In this document: positions 46,778-56,306 of the stretch, piece by piece
How positions within the stretch are numbered: position 1 is the first letter of the stretch
How the letters are laid out: each line of letters starts with the position of its first letter
Assembly (NCBI RefSeq): GCF_000317145.1
Contig: NC_019697.1
Location: 5,344,886 to 5,408,885 of the forward strand
Direction: 5' to 3'
From: Chamaesiphon minutus PCC 6605
GTDB taxonomy: Bacteria > Cyanobacteriota > Cyanobacteriia > Cyanobacteriales > Chamaesiphonaceae
DNA: 64,000 nucleotides
The notes under the pieces: generated by a model
Database searches by the model: none
The model's input: only the letters and a program-made list of their open reading frames with translations
Told to the model about the DNA's origin: nothing
Made by a program: the position numbers and the translations under genes

Positions 46778-47821
46778 GTGGGTTTTTTCAATCGCTTTTC
46801 CTTATCCAGGGATATGGGTATGGACCTGGGAACTGCTAATACATTGGTCTATGTATCTGGCAAAGGTATCGTTCTGGCAGAACCTTCAGTAGTGGCGATG
46901 GACCAAAAGACTAAAATGCCACTAGCTGTAGGTATCGAAGCCAAAAAAATGTTGGGGAGAACCCCCGGCGATGTAATTGCGCTCCGTCCGCTTCGCGATG
47001 GCGTAATTGCTGACTTCGATATTGCAGAAGTGATGTTAAAAGAGTTTATTCGTCGTGCGAATGAAGGAAGTAACGTCATCAGACCGCGTTTAGTTATTGG
47101 CATTCCCAGTGGTGTTACGGCTGTAGAACGGCGCGCGGTAATGGATGCAGCACTCCAAGCAGGTGCTAGTGAAGTATTCCTGATCGACGAACCGATCGCA
47201 GCGGCAATTGGTGCGGGGTTACCAGTCGGCGAACCGACTGGTAGCATGATCGTCGATATCGGTGGCGGCACGACAGAAGTCGCCGTGTTGAGTCTGCAAG
47301 GCTCGGTGATCAGCGAATCCGTGCGGATTGCTGGCGACGAGTTGAGCGATTCGATCGTCAGTTATATGAAGAAAGTTCATAACTTGACGATTGGGGAACG
47401 GACGGCAGAAGAAATCAAAATTCAGGTTGGTTCGGCCTATCCTACTCCAGAGGATAACGACATTACCATGGAAGTTCGCGGATTGCATCTGTTGTCTGGA
47501 TTACCCCGGACGGTGACGATTAAAGGCCCCGAAATTCGCGAAAGTATGTCAGAACCCCTCTCGACGATCGTCGAAGCTGTAAAGCGGACACTGGAGCGGA
47601 CTCCCCCAGAGTTGGCTTCGGATATTATCGATCGCGGGATCATGTTGGCTGGTGGCGGTGCCCATTTACGGGGGATCGATACGCTGATCTCGCATGAAAC
47701 GGGGATCGTGACTCACATCGCTGACGATCCGCTCACCTGCGTGGTCTTGGGTACTGGCAAAGTCCTCGAAGATTTCAAAAATATGGATCGCGTCTTTAGC
47801 GGTCGCTCGCGAAGTCTGTAG
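46778..47821 (+). CDS. mreB: Rod shape-determining actin homologue MreB
   Basis: A 347-residue MreB: GMDLGTANTLVYVSGKGIVL (phosphate 1), IVDIGGGTTEVAVLSL (phosphate 2), and MLAGGGAHLRGID (adenosine motif). Length and motifs are typical. It starts at GTG 46778 (VGFFNRFSLSRDMG). It polymerises along the membrane and guides cell-wall synthesis. It is the first gene of mreBCD, 106 bp before mreC. Confidence 0.97.
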   Translation: MGFFNRFSLSRDMGMDLGTANTLVYVSGKGIVLAEPSVVAMDQKTKMPLAVGIEAKKMLGRTPGDVIALRPLRDGVIADFDIAEVMLKEFIRRANEGSNVIRPRLVIGIPSGVTAVERRAVMDAALQAGASEVFLIDEPIAAAIGAGLPVGEPTGSMIVDIGGGTTEVAVLSLQGSVISESVRIAGDELSDSIVSYMKKVHNLTIGERTAEEIKIQVGSAYPTPEDNDITMEVRGLHLLSGLPRTVTIKGPEIRESMSEPLSTIVEAVKRTLERTPPELASDIIDRGIMLAGGGAHLRGIDTLISHETGIVTHIADDPLTCVVLGTGKVLEDFKNMDRVFSGRSRSL

Positions 47822-47927
47822 ATCCGAATGGGTGTAAGGTTTCCGGCATTCCTTACACCTTAACTTTTCATTTATAAAACAATCGCTAACAAGTCACAAA
47901 CTACAACTCCCAAACTACAAACAAACT

Positions 47928-48842
47928 ATGTTTACTCTGCGCCGCTGGTGGGATAAAAATGCCTTAAAACTAGCAGGATTCGGGACTCTCATCGTTGGTA
48001 CTTACCTGGTGTTGCAAACTCAACATGCATTGGTATTTGAAGCATATAACGCTCTATCTCAACCATTTCAACCCAAAGTCAGACAGCTCGATTATCTCAA
48101 AACCGCTCAAGTACAACAACTCCAAAATGAATTGCAAGAGTTGAAGTATCAAAATCAACAACTCAAAAAATTAGCAGGTTATAGTGCGACGATTCCTACT
48201 AAAGGGGTCTTGGCACCGATCGTCATGCGGAGTGCCGATAATTGGTGGCAACAGCTTGTAATTGGCAAAGGCAGTGCCGACGGGATTGCTGTAGACCATG
48301 TGGTTGTCGGCACTGGCGGGGCGATCGGTCGCATCGTCAGCGTATCGCCGCATACCAGTCGCGTCCTGCTCATCAGCGACCCCAGCAATCGCATGGGTGT
48401 CACGGTGGGTGCGAGCCGCAATCTGGGAATTTTGCAAGGAACTCGTACCGAACGCGCCGTATTACAATTTTTCGATAAACGTCCGCAGGTCAAAAAAGGT
48501 GATGTCGTCTCCACTTCGACAGTAAGTCAACTCTTTCCGGCAGGATTGGCAGTAGGGAGAGTGGTTGAGACCAATCTCAATAAGTCTCCAGCTCCAGAAG
48601 CGATCGTGGAATTTACCGCTCCGCTAAATGCCCTCGAATGGGTGATGGTTCACCCTCACAATCCGCACGCGATCCAGACTGCACCAGTCGTACCAACCCC
48701 AACAGCCGCACCCGTATCCAAATCGGCTACAGCTACACCCGCACCCAAACCAGCAACATCGCTACCCAGTCCCAAACCAGCAACATCGGCACCCGCACCC
48801 AAACCAGCAACAGCCGCACCTGCTCCGAAACCACCAGCATAA
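47928..48842 (+). CDS. mreC: Cell-shape protein MreC with Pro/Ala-rich tail
   Basis: A 304-residue protein: N-terminal membrane helix (KLAGFGTLIVGTYLVLQTQ), coiled coil (VQQLQNELQELKYQNQQLK) and the MreC beta domain (VGTGGAIGRIVSVSPHTSRV, VKKGDVVSTSTVSQLFPAGL). The last ~50 residues are a low-complexity tail of repeated APxPKPAT units, encoded by a degenerate tandem DNA repeat. The tail is not part of the conserved fold. It is 27 bp before mreD. Confidence 0.93.
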   Translation: MFTLRRWWDKNALKLAGFGTLIVGTYLVLQTQHALVFEAYNALSQPFQPKVRQLDYLKTAQVQQLQNELQELKYQNQQLKKLAGYSATIPTKGVLAPIVMRSADNWWQQLVIGKGSADGIAVDHVVVGTGGAIGRIVSVSPHTSRVLLISDPSNRMGVTVGASRNLGILQGTRTERAVLQFFDKRPQVKKGDVVSTSTVSQLFPAGLAVGRVVETNLNKSPAPEAIVEFTAPLNALEWVMVHPHNPHAIQTAPVVPTPTAAPVSKSATATPAPKPATSLPSPKPATSAPAPKPATAAPAPKPPA

Positions 48843-48869
48843 ATACGCTAGCAACTCATATCGATCGGC

Positions 48870-49463
48870 ATGAATATTCATAATTTACCTCCGCTAGCTC
48901 GGACTGGACTGCACATCGCGATCGTTATTGGTTCGGTCGGCTTGTGCCTATTATTATTACCAACCCGCTTTCCAGGGATGGAAATTTTAGGCGTCGGCCC
49001 AAGCTGGCTAGTAATGTGGACGGTCGCCTGGAGCGTGCGCAGATCGCTGTGGCACGCAGCAACAGCAGGGATCGTCCTCGGACTGATTCAGGATGCCATG
49101 ACTTTCCCCGCCACCACCGCACTCGGCACCGTCCCGACTCACGTCCTGAGTCTGACAGTTGTTGGCGTAATAGCTTTTTGGCTGCAAAAACGACGCTATT
49201 TAAGCGATACGATTGTATCGGTCAGTCTGGCTACTGTCTTATTGACGATCGTCTCGGAAGTAGTTACTGGAGCGCAATATCTCCTCCAAGCAGCGATCGA
49301 ACAATCTTTGGCTGCTAGTCTCGCTAGTCTCGATTATATGTGGACAGATCGCGCGATCGTTATCTCGATCTCGGCTATCTTGAGCGGTTTGTGGATGCCG
49401 ATCTTCTACTATCCGCTCCAACTCTGGTGGCAAAAAATCTTCGCTGCTACGAAATTAACTTAG
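48870..49463 (+). CDS. mreD: Cell-shape membrane protein MreD
   Basis: A 197-residue protein with about six hydrophobic segments (LHIAIVIGSVGLCLLLLP, VMWTVAWSVRRSLWHAATAG, HVLSLTVVGVIAFWLQ and others). Sequence conservation in MreD is low, so the call rests on length, topology and its place directly after mreC. It completes the mreBCD operon. Confidence 0.9.
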   Translation: MNIHNLPPLARTGLHIAIVIGSVGLCLLLLPTRFPGMEILGVGPSWLVMWTVAWSVRRSLWHAATAGIVLGLIQDAMTFPATTALGTVPTHVLSLTVVGVIAFWLQKRRYLSDTIVSVSLATVLLTIVSEVVTGAQYLLQAAIEQSLAASLASLDYMWTDRAIVISISAILSGLWMPIFYYPLQLWWQKIFAATKLT

Positions 49464-49639
49464 ACGAGATCTTAAGTTAGGAGCGGGGAGCGGGGAGTTG
49501 CGGCTGACGTTTCTCCTGACAGACTCGATCGCCGCTAAACTAGTAAATACCAGGATTTAAGAATTGATAGGATTGCGAAAAGTGCGGTCTTGGGGTTTCC
49601 CCAAGTGAAGCACCTTTTCAAGACAAGGTTGTCGGTACT

Positions 49640-49671
49640 ATCCACTCATTCACTCATCCACTCATTTGCTC
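49640..49671. repeat. 8-bp tandem array (ATCCACTC)
   Basis: Four octamers, ATCCACTC, ATTCACTC, ATCCACTC, ATTTGCTC, lie 34 bp before the kinase start codon. The unit is a variant of the CATCCACC arrays. Confidence 0.75.
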
Positions 49672-49705
49672 TCTAACTTGAGACTCGAAGGACGATCCGA
49701 AGTTC

Positions 49706-51589
49706 ATGAGTTACTGCCTCAATCCTAGTTGCGTGCGTCCAGAAAATCCGCCTCAGAGTAATTTCTGCCGTAGTTGTGGCGGGAGATTAAGACTGCGCGA
49801 TCGCTATTTGGCGGTAGAACCGATCGGGCAAGGTGGATTCGGACGCACGTTTAAAGCGATCGATGAGGACAAACCATCGAAGCCTTTTTGTGTCATCAAG
49901 CAATTTTTCCCGCAAGTAGAAGGCACTAATGCTGCACAGAAAGCAGCGGAATTATTTACTCAAGAAGCGAGTGCGCTGGAACAATTAGATTATCCCAATA
50001 TTCCCGAATTACTAGCCTATTTTATTACACCAGATGGTCGTCAATATTTAGTACAAGAATTTATTGACGGTCAAAATCTTAAAACTGAGTTAGAACTTCA
50101 GGGTAAGTTTTCAGTCGCTCGAACTAGGGAATTATTATTGACAATCTTACCAACTTTAGCCTATATCCATCACTTGGGATTTATCCATCGCGATATCAAG
50201 CCCGAAAATATCATTCGGCGCACTAATGATGGTAGTTTGTATTTAGTTGATTTTGGGGCGGCTAAAATCGCTTCAGCCGAGCCGCCAGCAAAAGGAACGA
50301 CCATCGGCACGCCAGAGTTTATGGCACCAGAACAAGGCTGGGGTAAGGCTTTTGTCTCTAGCGATCTCTACAGTTTGGGGATGACTTGTCTCAATTTATT
50401 GACTGGAGTTTCCCCCCTAGCCCTATTTGATGATAGTCAAAATCGCTGGATTTGGCGAGATAGTCTAACCACCGAGATCGACCCAAAATTAGGCGCAGTT
50501 TTGGATAAACTAATCGAGCCGCGCCCGATCGATCGCTATCAAACAGCCAAAGAAGCGATCGAGGCTTTGCAAGCCGATCTTATCTCTAATCTGCCAGTCG
50601 CGGTTACTCCTGATTCGCCCCCAGCGATCCCAACAACTAATTCCGCTCCAGTTACTTATCTGCCCACAATTAATACCAGCAATAATTGGAGTTGCAACTA
50701 TACATTTGAATGGCATCGCAAACCGATTAATACCCTCGATTTATCTACCGATGGTCGATATTTAATTAGCGGCGATGATGGCGGCACTGTCGCAATTTGG
50801 AACTTAAGCATTCCCCAACAACCGATCGCGACATATAGTACTAATAATGCGATCTATGCCGTTGCCATTAGCCCCAATCTCAGTCAAGTTGCTAGCGGTG
50901 ACAAAAAGCGGCGCGTTCAACTCCGACGCAAGGAATCAGTTATCAATTCGGTTCAGGAACTACGTGCAGATCTGAGTAATTTAGATAGTCACAATGGGTT
51001 TGTTTATAGCGTGCGCTTTAGTCCCGACGGCAAGATTTTAGCGAGCGGGGGAGCCGATCGGCGGATTCGATTGTGGAATGCCGAGACGAGTAAAATTATC
51101 TATACGCTCGATGGACATCAAGAGTCGGTAATGGCGATGCAGTTTATGCTCAATGGCAAGATTTTAATCAGTGCGGGTGCCGATCGCACGATTAGATTTT
51201 GGGATTTGGAGCACAAGCAATTACTCAAGACGATCGAGGCTCATACCCAGACAATTCACGCTTTGGCAATTAGTAGAGATAACAAAGTTATTATCAGCGG
51301 TAGTACCGATCGCACCGTCCAAGTTCGTCAATTAGGCACCTCTACTCATCATACTCTCCAAGGCCATCAGGATGGAGTTCTGAGCGTTGCAATTAGTCCC
51401 GATGGCAAAACCATCGCTTCTGGCTCGATGGATGGCGTGGTGAACCTTTGGGACGCCGATACCAAATCATCGATCGCTAGTTTCCAAGCTCATCAAAGCG
51501 CGGTTAAATCGATCGTCTTTCACCCGCAAGGACAAACCCTAATTACCGCTAGCTGGGATCGCACGATTAAAATTTGGCAAGCAAGTTAA
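49706..51589 (+). CDS. Serine/threonine kinase with zinc ribbon and WD40 repeats
   Basis: A 627-residue protein. Residues 4-28 hold a zinc-ribbon-like pair (CLNPSCVRPENPPQSNFCRS, Cys-x-x-Cys later). The kinase domain (about 34-290) has the Gly loop GQGGFGRTFKA, catalytic loop FIHRDIKPENII and DFGAAK, then MAPEQ. After a linker come about seven WD40 repeats (about 325-627; VAIWNLS, IRLWNAET, IRFWDLEH, VNLWDADT, IKIWQAS). It is a cyanobacterial Hanks-type kinase, soluble, with an input it probably senses through the propeller. No membrane segment is seen. Confidence 0.9.
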   Translation: MSYCLNPSCVRPENPPQSNFCRSCGGRLRLRDRYLAVEPIGQGGFGRTFKAIDEDKPSKPFCVIKQFFPQVEGTNAAQKAAELFTQEASALEQLDYPNIPELLAYFITPDGRQYLVQEFIDGQNLKTELELQGKFSVARTRELLLTILPTLAYIHHLGFIHRDIKPENIIRRTNDGSLYLVDFGAAKIASAEPPAKGTTIGTPEFMAPEQGWGKAFVSSDLYSLGMTCLNLLTGVSPLALFDDSQNRWIWRDSLTTEIDPKLGAVLDKLIEPRPIDRYQTAKEAIEALQADLISNLPVAVTPDSPPAIPTTNSAPVTYLPTINTSNNWSCNYTFEWHRKPINTLDLSTDGRYLISGDDGGTVAIWNLSIPQQPIATYSTNNAIYAVAISPNLSQVASGDKKRRVQLRRKESVINSVQELRADLSNLDSHNGFVYSVRFSPDGKILASGGADRRIRLWNAETSKIIYTLDGHQESVMAMQFMLNGKILISAGADRTIRFWDLEHKQLLKTIEAHTQTIHALAISRDNKVIISGSTDRTVQVRQLGTSTHHTLQGHQDGVLSVAISPDGKTIASGSMDGVVNLWDADTKSSIASFQAHQSAVKSIVFHPQGQTLITASWDRTIKIWQAS

Positions 51590-51654
51590 GGGTGGATGGG
51601 TAATGGTTAAAAGGACGCAAGCGTTCCCAACTTCCCAACTCCCCGCTCCCCGCC

Positions 51655-52581
51655 CTAATTCAACTGCTCGTCCAAATTATTCCCATAGGCTCCCGCACGA
51701 CGATAGTGGGTTTCGATGCTAATCAGATCGTCGATATTTTGGTCGATCGTATTGCAAATCATATCGAGAGGTAAATCGTTAGGATCGGTGCCAAATGGGT
51801 TTTCAATTTCTACGCCGATCGCTTCAATACCAAATAAAATAAAACTAACGAGAACGACGGCTGGTGCTGTCCACCATCTGAGTTCTTCGACAACTTGAAA
51901 TGGTAATAATAAGCAATAAATTAGCAGTAATTGTTTGAGGTGAATTGCATATGCCATTGGCATTGGCGTCCGCAAAATTCGTTCGCACGCGCCGAGATTA
52001 TCGACTAAACTGTTGAGCAGACCTTGCAGTTCGTTCATTTGATACAAGCTAATCTGCCCCTGCTCCTGCTTTGCTTGGAGAAAGTCACTAATCCAAAAGG
52101 CAATTTCTAAAGGTGGATTTTTGACAGTCATGAGCTTAGAAAATTGAAGTGGAGAGACAAGTTTGGACACCCGTTCATCGATCGATTGCGAGCGCAAGTG
52201 CAATTTCGTTGCAAAAGCAAAGGCTACTAAAAGTTTGAGGGATTGCTCTTTTTCATGTCGATGAATCGGATTCAGTTCGGCAATAGCAACCCAAATCAAT
52301 CGAGATAAATTACGAATATGATTGACGATACTGCCCCAAGCTTTTCTCCCTTCCCAAAATCTTTCATAGGCGGTATTCGTCCGAAATACTAGTAATAGTC
52401 CTAATACAATGCTAGGAATGATACCACCTAAAGCTTTGGCAGCAACGGGAATTTTATAAAAAGATAAAACTGAAACAAATAAGCCAAAAGCTCCACACCA
52501 CAGAACTCGACTGCGAATGGTTGGTATCACCGAACCTTTGATTTTCAAGGCGGAGCTAAACCAGTTTCGATCTAAATTCAT
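51655..52581 (-). CDS. Bestrophin-family (UPF0187) ion channel
   Basis: A 308-residue membrane protein. Bestrophin features: NLDRNWFSSALKIKGSVIP at the N-terminus, VLGLLLVFRTNTAYERFWEGRKAWG and the C-terminal EIENPFGTDPNDLPLD motif. In cyanobacteria and chloroplasts such proteins act as anion channels of the thylakoid membrane. The frame is open 22 codons further upstream, but those are encoded by the octamer array, so I take ATG 52579-52581. Confidence 0.88.
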   Translation of the reverse strand: MNLDRNWFSSALKIKGSVIPTIRSRVLWCGAFGLFVSVLSFYKIPVAAKALGGIIPSIVLGLLLVFRTNTAYERFWEGRKAWGSIVNHIRNLSRLIWVAIAELNPIHRHEKEQSLKLLVAFAFATKLHLRSQSIDERVSKLVSPLQFSKLMTVKNPPLEIAFWISDFLQAKQEQGQISLYQMNELQGLLNSLVDNLGACERILRTPMPMAYAIHLKQLLLIYCLLLPFQVVEELRWWTAPAVVLVSFILFGIEAIGVEIENPFGTDPNDLPLDMICNTIDQNIDDLISIETHYRRAGAYGNNLDEQLN

Positions 52582-52600
52582 GGGATAGGTGGTAAAGAAT

Positions 52601-52632
52601 GGATGGGTGGATGGGTGGATGGGTGGATGAAT
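52601..52632. repeat. 8-bp tandem array (GGATGGGT)
   Basis: Three exact GGATGGGT copies and one GGATGAAT lie 20 bp upstream of the bestrophin start codon. The period and unit match the 9873 array. Confidence 0.8.
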
Positions 52633-52701
52633 AGATAGTACAGACACGCTAATCCTGTCGATCCTTAAATCCCGATCGGTGGATTTGTTTGTGGGTTAAT
52701 C

Positions 52702-53189
52702 TTATAATTCTTCAGTTTGGACTGCAACGATCGACTCATCTTTCAATTGTCTGTGTTTGCCATCGACTAACGCACTGACTGTGATATCACCCATGACGTT
52801 GATTGCCGTGCGACAGCGATCGAGAAACCAGTCTACCGTAATCAGAATTGGAATATGCTCAGTCGGTAAACTTACCGAGCTAAATACCAAAGTCATCGTG
52901 ACTAAACCTGCTTCTGGAATTCCGGCTGCACCTACAGATGCGACGATCGAAGTTAAGACTACCACTACCTGTTGTACCAAGTCGAGATTTCGTCCCCATA
53001 CTTGCAAGATAAATAATGCTGACATCGCTTCAGAAAGCGCAGTGCCATCATTATTAAAGTTACTCTAATTGCTCTGAGGACAATGCCAAATGATAGCGCG
53101 ACAAAGATTAATGAAATTACATTGTAGATGCTAGCTGCGGGCACATGAGTTAATGTTGCCACCAGTAACAAAAAAATCGCTGAGTTCAT
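52702..53189 (-). pseudogene. Remnant of a dicarboxylate/Na+ symporter (GltP family)
   Basis: The complement contains the C-terminal signature of the DAACS family: NNDGTALSEAMSALFILQ, then GAAGIPEAGLVTMTLVFSS and HIPILITVDWFLDRCRTAIN. Normal members have about 420 residues; here only about 130 remain, with a stop (TAG) and a frame change just upstream and a short piece of an earlier helix (VISLIFVALSFGIVLRAI) in another frame. The N-terminal two thirds are missing. Confidence 0.8.
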
Positions 53190-53434
53190 CTATTATCTAA
53201 CCTTCGCAGTCAATTTCACCACTTTCGGAGATATTCAGTTAAGTTATTGTTGATGTAGATCGTTTAGCGATCGACATCACGATCTTAACCGGGTAGCCTA
53301 CACTCCCGTCGGAAAATCCTCAAGTGTAGCAATCTTCCAAATTCAGGTTAGTGGTGGAAAATTAGATCGGGTGGCTATATTCGATCGGGGTGGATTGAGA
53401 CCCTATGTATTACTTGGGAATAAACTGCTAAATT

Positions 53435-54211
53435 ATGACCTACTGTTTAGGAATTATCTCCGCTCACGGACTGGTAATGGTAGCCGATTCCCGTACCAAT
53501 GCAGGTGTCGATTATATTTCTACCTATCGGAAAATGTTTGATTTCTCGGTATCTGGAGATCGAACGATCTTGCTATGTACTTCTGGAAATCTCTCGATTA
53601 CCCAATCTGTACTGCTGAGTATCGAACAGGATTTGAGAGCTACGGATGTCGAGAATTTGCATTCTTGTCATAGCCTGTACGAGATGGCTTGTTATATCGG
53701 GCAGAAATTGCGCCAGGTACAAGCGCGGGAGCGCGAATGGCTGGAAAAAGATCGGATCGATGCCAGTTGTAATCTCTTGCTAGGCGGACAAGTACGCGGA
53801 CAACCGATCGAATTATACATGCTCTACACTCAGGGCAATTTTATTAAAGCGATGCCAGAAACACCTTTTTTGCAAATTGGTGAAATCAAGTATGGAAAGC
53901 CGATTTTAGATCGGACGTTAACATTCAATACGAGTACTGAAGATGCCGTCAAAGCGGCGATCCTCTCCTTCGATTCGACGATGAAATCAAATGTCTCCGT
54001 CGGTCCGCCGATCGATCTGATCGTGTATCGTGCTGATAGTTTTGAGATCCGCCATAAGCGCACTCTCCACCGAGGAGATCCCTATCTGTTGCGGGTGCGA
54101 CGAGAGTGGGAATGCCACCTCAAAAGTGCTTGCGATCGAATGCCCGCGATCGACTGGGATACGATCGAGGAGCCATCACTGGGCGAATTCTCAGGTTTTT
54201 TGAATAGTTAA
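53435..54211 (+). CDS. Anbu proteasome-homologue peptidase
   Basis: A 258-residue Ntn hydrolase of the Anbu (ancestral beta subunit) type. After removal of Met1 the N-terminal Thr2 (MTYCLGIISAHGLVMVADSR) would be the nucleophile; Asp18 in VADSRTNAGVDY and Lys33 in YRKMF complete the proteasome-type active site. Its cluster partners on the other strand (transglutaminase, alpha-E, ATP-grasp) are the known Anbu set. Substrates are unknown. Its 3' end overlaps that of the transglutaminase gene by 21 bp, tail to tail. Confidence 0.9.
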   Translation: MTYCLGIISAHGLVMVADSRTNAGVDYISTYRKMFDFSVSGDRTILLCTSGNLSITQSVLLSIEQDLRATDVENLHSCHSLYEMACYIGQKLRQVQAREREWLEKDRIDASCNLLLGGQVRGQPIELYMLYTQGNFIKAMPETPFLQIGEIKYGKPILDRTLTFNTSTEDAVKAAILSFDSTMKSNVSVGPPIDLIVYRADSFEIRHKRTLHRGDPYLLRVRREWECHLKSACDRMPAIDWDTIEEPSLGEFSGFLNS

Positions 54212-55048
54212 TTGATAGCTCATCGTAGTAGAAATTGCACCAAGCGTCCGTAATTTACCCGCTACGGGGGTTGTTTGGGCGGGGAAGGGGGCAGCAGTAA
54301 TCGCGATATGGTGTTGGGCAACTACCAAGCCATGAGTGGGATCGTAGCCCCGCCAGCCCGCTCCAGGCAGATATATTTCTGCCCAAGCATGAAGGTGTCG
54401 TTCGTCGGTATCGGCTCCAACCTCGTAGCCACTGACAAATCGCCCCGCCAAGCCCACAGCTCGGCAGACTTCAATAAATAGTACGGCAAAATCCCGACAG
54501 GAGCCAGCGCGATTTTGCCAGACAATTCCAGGCGGGAGTGCGGCTCCGGTATCGCGGAGGGTATAGTTACAATTATGGTAAATCTGCTGATTGAGTTTAG
54601 TCAGAAAATCGAGCAGATTGCCATTGACGGTATGCCAAATTTCTCCAGCTAATGCTGCGGCGATCGGATCGAGCGAACGGGCGAGATAGCCTGCTAGATA
54701 GGGTTGTAGTTGCTCAGAGAGCGAAACGGGATAATCGATCGGGAGCTGAGTCGCCCACGGCTCTAAGAAATAGTCGAAAGGATCGGTAAGATGGCTAGCT
54801 ACAGTGCTGTGAGCGCGAATTTGGAGGTGGGTTGCTGGATTATCGTCAAACCAAGCGACGAGCGCATTATTGCCATCGAGATCGACAGTTGCGACGAGTT
54901 TTTGAGGAGTGGGTGAGAGCGACAGCTCGCAACTGAGCACTGATTGATGGATATTCGAGCGCGGGTACAACCGTAACTGATGCGGTGCAAAAGTTACTGG
55001 TCGATCGTAGGCATAATTGATGACATGTTCGATCTGGTAGACACTCAT
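54191..55048 (-). CDS. Transglutaminase-like protein of the Anbu cluster
   Basis: A 285-residue protein. The N-terminal domain (YDRPVTFAPHQLRLYPRS) is the bacterial transglutaminase-associated domain. The catalytic triad is visible as Cys in RAGSCRDFAVLFIEVCRAVG, His in ERHLHAWAEIYLPGAGW and Asp in YDPTHG. It probably cuts or joins amide bonds in peptides. Its start overlaps the alpha-E stop by 4 bp, showing coupled translation. Confidence 0.92.
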   Translation of the reverse strand: MSVYQIEHVINYAYDRPVTFAPHQLRLYPRSNIHQSVLSCELSLSPTPQKLVATVDLDGNNALVAWFDDNPATHLQIRAHSTVASHLTDPFDYFLEPWATQLPIDYPVSLSEQLQPYLAGYLARSLDPIAAALAGEIWHTVNGNLLDFLTKLNQQIYHNCNYTLRDTGAALPPGIVWQNRAGSCRDFAVLFIEVCRAVGLAGRFVSGYEVGADTDERHLHAWAEIYLPGAGWRGYDPTHGLVVAQHHIAITAAPFPAQTTPVAGKLRTLGAISTTMSYQLTIQKT

Positions 55049-55995
55049 AATGTCACCCGCTCATCGATCGTCAAAAAAGTCTTACTAATCTCGTTAGAAA
55101 GGAGATTGAGCCGACTTTGCGTTTCGTCCAGAAATTCATGCAATCCCCGTTGAATGACTTCTTCGAGCGACAGAAAGTCTAACTCCGAGCGCAGTCTTCC
55201 CAACTGGCGTTCGGCTAAATTGCAGCCAGTATCGAGATGATTGCCGCTAATTAGGTACAAGCATTTTTCAGTAGCATTGAGACAGTACAGAATCGATCTG
55301 GGAAACTGTCGATCGAAGATCAAAAATCGAGCGATATCTGTCGGGTTAATTCGGCGGTAAATTTTGCGATACATTTCATAAGCACTAGCCGACTTGAGTA
55401 AGGCAATCCATTGCAATTCATCTAGGGATGAGCCGACACCATTGGGCAAAATAATAAAGTACTTGACATCCAAAATTCGGGCTGTTTTATCAGCGCGTTC
55501 GATCGATCTGCCGATCTGCCCGAAGTGCCATCCCTCATTGTGCGACATCGTGGCATCCATCACGCCAGCAAATTGGTGACTGGCCATTTTTACCGCTGCC
55601 AAAAACTCTGGCAACTCTGGTTTGACAGTAGCAGCGGCGGCATCTCTTACCATAAAGTAGAAACTATTGACCTGCTCCCACATCTCTGACGAGATAATTT
55701 CTTGAATCGATCGAGCATTCTCGCGAGCAAATTGCAGACAAGACAAAATTGAGTTGGGATATTTTTCATCATAGGTGAGAAACTGCACGACGTTTTCGGC
55801 TGTGGCGGCACCATATCGGCTGTAAAAAATGTCTAAATCGCCTGTAGTCATGACGATCGGTTCCCACTGACGATCGTCTATGATGATACTATCGAGTAAT
55901 AAATTCAGGTTAACATCGACGAATCGAGCGATATTTTCGGCCCGTTCGATATAACGGTTGAGCCAGTAAATGGAGTTAGCAACGCGGCTGAGCAT
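55045..55995 (-). CDS. Alpha-E domain protein of the Anbu cluster
   Basis: A 316-residue all-helical protein beginning MLSRVANSIYWLNRYIERAE, the conserved start of alpha-E (DUF403) proteins, with RSIERADKTARILDVKYFI in the middle. The biochemical role is not known; it always occurs with the ATP-grasp and transglutaminase genes. It is coupled to the transglutaminase gene and separated from the ATP-grasp gene by 311 bp. Confidence 0.92.
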   Translation of the reverse strand: MLSRVANSIYWLNRYIERAENIARFVDVNLNLLLDSIIIDDRQWEPIVMTTGDLDIFYSRYGAATAENVVQFLTYDEKYPNSILSCLQFARENARSIQEIISSEMWEQVNSFYFMVRDAAAATVKPELPEFLAAVKMASHQFAGVMDATMSHNEGWHFGQIGRSIERADKTARILDVKYFIILPNGVGSSLDELQWIALLKSASAYEMYRKIYRRINPTDIARFLIFDRQFPRSILYCLNATEKCLYLISGNHLDTGCNLAERQLGRLRSELDFLSLEEVIQRGLHEFLDETQSRLNLLSNEISKTFLTIDERVTL

Positions 55996-56306
55996 AAGAT
56001 TTAGGATTTAGGATTTAGGATTTAGGTTTTAGGCTTTAGGTTTTAGGTTTTAGGCTTTAGGTTTTAGGCTTTAGGTTTTAGGCTTTAGGCTTTAGGCTTA
56101 CAGATCGATGATATTCAGTACTAATGCGAAGCGCGCTACGCTACCCACCAATAAACCCTTTGGAGGGGGTTTGGGGGACGCAACCGTCCCCCAACGGGGG
56201 GTCTGGGGGTCTCCCCCCAGATCCGGGTTCTACGGAGCCACAAACCTAAGAAGTACTAGTCCGAAATCTGTGTATTTAATAAATATTTGCACCTATCTAC
56301 TTAAAT
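55996..56306. other. Repeat-filled gap inside the Anbu operon
   Basis: The first 100 bp are a heptamer array (separate entry). Bases 56150-56245 are a GC-rich repeat (TTTGGAGGGGGTTTGGGGGA and CCCCCAACGGGGGGTCTGGG) of the type dispersed in cyanobacterial genomes, able to fold. No gene is supported. Confidence 0.5.
55998..56099. repeat. 7-bp tandem array, about 14 copies (GATTTAG/GTTTTAG/GCTTTAG)
   Basis: About 14.5 head-to-tail heptamers of the form G-N-TTTAG. The first three are GATTTAG; the rest alternate GTTTTAG and GCTTTAG. GCTTTAG is the complement, rotated, of the CCTAAAG unit at 9921 and 60687. It lies immediately upstream of the alpha-E start. Confidence 0.9.
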
